Origin: Salinibacillus xinjiangensis
GTDB lineage: Bacteria > Bacillota > Bacilli > Bacillales > Alkalibacillaceae
Reading direction: 5' to 3'
Length of the DNA stretch: 64,000 bases
NCBI RefSeq assembly: GCF_009649735.1
Contig: NZ_WJNH01000009.1
Span: 164,217-228,216, forward strand
Shown: one piece after another, positions 62,323 to 64,000 of the stretch
Numbering within the stretch: position 1 is the stretch's first letter
How the letters are laid out: every line of letters starts with the position of its first letter
Made by a program: the position numbers and the translations under genes
The notes under the pieces: generated by a model
Databases searched by the model: none
What the model was told of the DNA's origin: nothing
What the model saw: only the letters and a program-made list of their open reading frames with translations

Positions 62323-63183
62323 ATGGAAGACTTATTAAGACCTATTTACCAAGAAAGAGCAAGCCATTCAAATACATTAGGCATTTTAGTCGTGGAAAAA
62401 GAAAAGCCGGTTAGTCCGATTACCGATAATTTTGATGTGATTCTATTTATTGTCGTTCGTGATGCAGATGATCCTTGGTTCATTAAGCATTATGAATTTG
62501 AAGATAAACGTGCGGCCATGCACATAGTAGATGAAAAACAGTTACGTCATTGGATTGATACGAGCGGGTACAGAAGAGTAATGGAATGGTTGTTAATTGG
62601 AAAGGTTATATTTGATCGTAATGAGTATATGGAAAATCTCAAGGAAGAACTCCGTGAATTTCCAGAAGATAAAAGAGGACTAAGAAAAGTTATTGAGTTT
62701 GCAAAATTAGTTCGTTCTTATAAAGAGTGCCGTTCTTTATATGATGCACAGCACTATTTAGACTCATTCAGTCAAATGGTGCGGTCACTTCATTATCTAG
62801 CGAGATTAGCTGTTATTGAAAAAGGACTACATCCTGAAGTCACGGTTTGGAAGCAAGTAAAACAAATTGAGCCTGAAATCTATAAATTATATGAAGAATT
62901 AACCCAAAGTAATGAAGTAACGGAAAAGCGAGTGGAGTTAATGTTACTGGCTAGTGAATTTATGATTAATTCGAGAGCTAAGAAATGCTCCCATTATTTA
63001 TTAGATGTAATGATTAAAAAAGAAAGCTGGTCAATTGGAGAATTAAAGAACCACCCAGATGTACAGCCCTATGCTTTGGATTTAAGTGCACTATTAGAGT
63101 ATTTGGTGGAACGGGATATTGTTGAGGTTGTAAAAGAAGAAACAAAAGGGAAAAATATATATCATCGAAAATATCGAGTATAG
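62323..63183 (+). CDS. ygxA: Nucleotidyltransferase-like protein YgxA
   Basis: Of three in-frame starts the ATG at 62323 has the best distance (9 nt) from GGAGG; the ATG at 62317 is possible. The 286-residue product begins MEDLLRPIYQERASH, and contains NFDVILFIVV, LHYLARLAVIEKGLHPEVTVWKQVKQ and ends GKNIYHRKYRV, as in Bacillus YgxA just upstream of an rrn operon. A nucleotidyltransferase-like fold is the family annotation; the function is unknown. Confidence 0.9.
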   Translation: MEDLLRPIYQERASHSNTLGILVVEKEKPVSPITDNFDVILFIVVRDADDPWFIKHYEFEDKRAAMHIVDEKQLRHWIDTSGYRRVMEWLLIGKVIFDRNEYMENLKEELREFPEDKRGLRKVIEFAKLVRSYKECRSLYDAQHYLDSFSQMVRSLHYLARLAVIEKGLHPEVTVWKQVKQIEPEIYKLYEELTQSNEVTEKRVELMLLASEFMINSRAKKCSHYLLDVMIKKESWSIGELKNHPDVQPYALDLSALLEYLVERDIVEVVKEETKGKNIYHRKYRV

Positions 63184-63301
63184 GAAGTAAAGAGTATTTT
63201 TTGGAACGTTTATTAGGCTAGGTGCATAGTTATATTAGCGTGAGTTAATCATAGGCTATGCTGAGATATGAATAGGTGGAACATAGTAAAAGGGTTTCCT
63301 T

Positions 63302-63346
63302 AGGGATTCATTGTTCATATATAATGAAGAGGAATCCCTCTTGTTT
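63302..63346 (+). terminator. Terminator of ygxA
   Basis: AGGGATTC pairs with GAATCCCT across a long loop and is followed by CTTGTTTT. Confidence 0.6.
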
Positions 63347-63450
63347 TGGTTAATTAGGGAGAGACGATACAAAATATGAATGTAGGATGCTTGATAAAAG
63401 GGAAGATCTTTTTTATTGTTAGACCTATTAAAGTTTTTTCTAAAAAAGTA

Positions 63451-63480
63451 TTGACCAAACTTAAATGTCCGTGGTATATT
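63451..63480 (+). promoter_or_regulatory. rrn promoter P1
   Basis: TTGACC at 63451-63456 and TATATT at 63475-63480 with 18-nt spacing, about 290 bp before the 16S gene. Confidence 0.65.
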
Positions 63481-63608
63481 ATTACCTGTCGCTCAAGAGC
63501 GGTGTTAACAAATCCAACACCAAAAAATGGTGCTTGAAATGATGTAAAGATTCATGTTACATTAATATTCGTTGTGAGAAACGCAGCTAAAGAGATTTTA
63601 AAAAAGTG

Positions 63609-63637
63609 TTGACGTTAAGTTGACGGCATGATATGAT
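63609..63637 (+). promoter_or_regulatory. rrn promoter P2
   Basis: TTGACG at 63609-63614 and TATGAT at 63632-63637 with 17-nt spacing. It forms a tandem pair with P1, as is usual for rrn operons of Bacillus. The leader between here and the 16S gene contains ACCTTGAAAACTGAAC. Confidence 0.8.
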
Positions 63638-63771
63638 AATTAAGTCGCTATTTTGAAAGGCGGCAACATTCGAACCTTGAAAACTGAACAAACCAACCAG
63701 TACGTCAATTCGCTATTTTAATAGCAATTTGATTTAATTATGAGCTTTTTGGATTTTAAACATCCAATACT

Positions 63772-64000
63772 ATTTTGGAGAGTTTGATCTTGGCTCAGGA
63801 CGAACGCTGGCGGCGTGCCTAATACATGCAAGTCGAGCGCGGGAAGCTAACTGAACCCTTCGGGGTGACGTTAGTGGAACGAGCGGCGGACGGGTGAGTA
63901 ACACGTGGGCAACCTGCCTGTAAGACTGGGATAACTCCGGGAAACCGGGGCTAATACCGGATAACACTTTGAACTGCATGGTTCGAAGATGAAAGGCGGC
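63772..64000 (+). rRNA. rrnD-16S: 16S ribosomal RNA, 5' end (partial)
   Basis: GAGAGTTTGATCTTGGCTC starts the conserved 16S 5' region, followed by GCTGGCGGCGTGCCTAATAC, ATGCAAGTCGAGCG and GGCGGACGGGTGAGTAACAC. The gene runs off the window. The exact mature 5' end is estimated. The signature is Bacillaceae. By gene order (perR-ygzB-ygxA) it corresponds to rrnD of B. subtilis. Confidence 0.97.

Overview
The window is chromosomal DNA of moderate-to-low GC from an endospore-forming member of the Bacillaceae (Firmicutes). This rests on the start of a Bacillus-type 16S rRNA gene at the right edge, genes for small acid-soluble spore proteins (SspK and a gamma-type SASP), Gram-positive ribosome binding sites, T-box leaders, and a backbone matching the Bacillus subtilis yfhE-recX-yfhH-sspK-yfhJ-yfhP-mutY-sspE-ygaC-ygaD-ygaE-gsaB-ygaF(bcp)-perR-ygzB-ygxA-rrn order. 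Genus and species cannot be fixed from this sequence.

Layout. 1-3.8 kb: end of a type IV pilus cluster (pilC end, one prepilin, prepilin peptidase, pilMNO). 3.9-6.3 kb: a NarL-type two-component pair and two small membrane proteins. 6.7-10 kb: a three-gene ABC-2 exporter. 10.2-12.2 kb: an acyl-CoA synthetase and a lipoprotein. 12.3-22.7 kb: a xylose locus: galM, divergent ROK-type xylR, then xylFGH (ABC importer), xylA, xylB and a Gfo/Idh/MocA oxidoreductase, with promoter, xyl-operator-like and cre-like sites visible. 22.7-28.1 kb: CDF transporter, small membrane proteins, a yxlEFG-like exporter set and a six-LysM protein. 28.3-38.9 kb: tRNA-Ala, a DnaA-box cluster and the conserved yfh/yga block, including small genes too short for routine calling and a decayed SDR gene. 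39.2-43.5 kb: a 1409-residue secreted nuclease/5'-nucleotidase behind a Pho-box-like array. 44-47.5 kb: gsaB and an ECF sigma factor with a membrane partner. 47.6-54.7 kb: a complete trpEGDCFBA operon behind tandem tryptophan T-boxes. 54.8-61.1 kb: CPA2 antiporter, K+ channel, bcp, AEC permease, hydroxyacid dehydrogenase, cobalamin adenosyltransferase. 61.2-64 kb: perR, ygzB, ygxA, tandem rrn promoters and the 16S start.

Relative to B. subtilis, the yga block has been interrupted: the nuclease lies between ygaE and gsaB, the sigma/trp/antiporter block between gsaB and bcp, and four genes between bcp and perR.

The least explained material is intergenic. There are ten copies of a 55-bp palindromic element; three arrays of a short core word repeated on a strict 21-nt period, two with core TTTAGCAAA and one with core GACNNGAAT; a dense DnaA-box cluster outside oriC; a leader RNA with a chain of mutually exclusive helices ending in a terminator before an acetyltransferase gene; and a possible promoter-to-terminator small RNA. 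These are the best candidates for undescribed biology here. No homology search or folding software was run; all calls come from reading the sequence.
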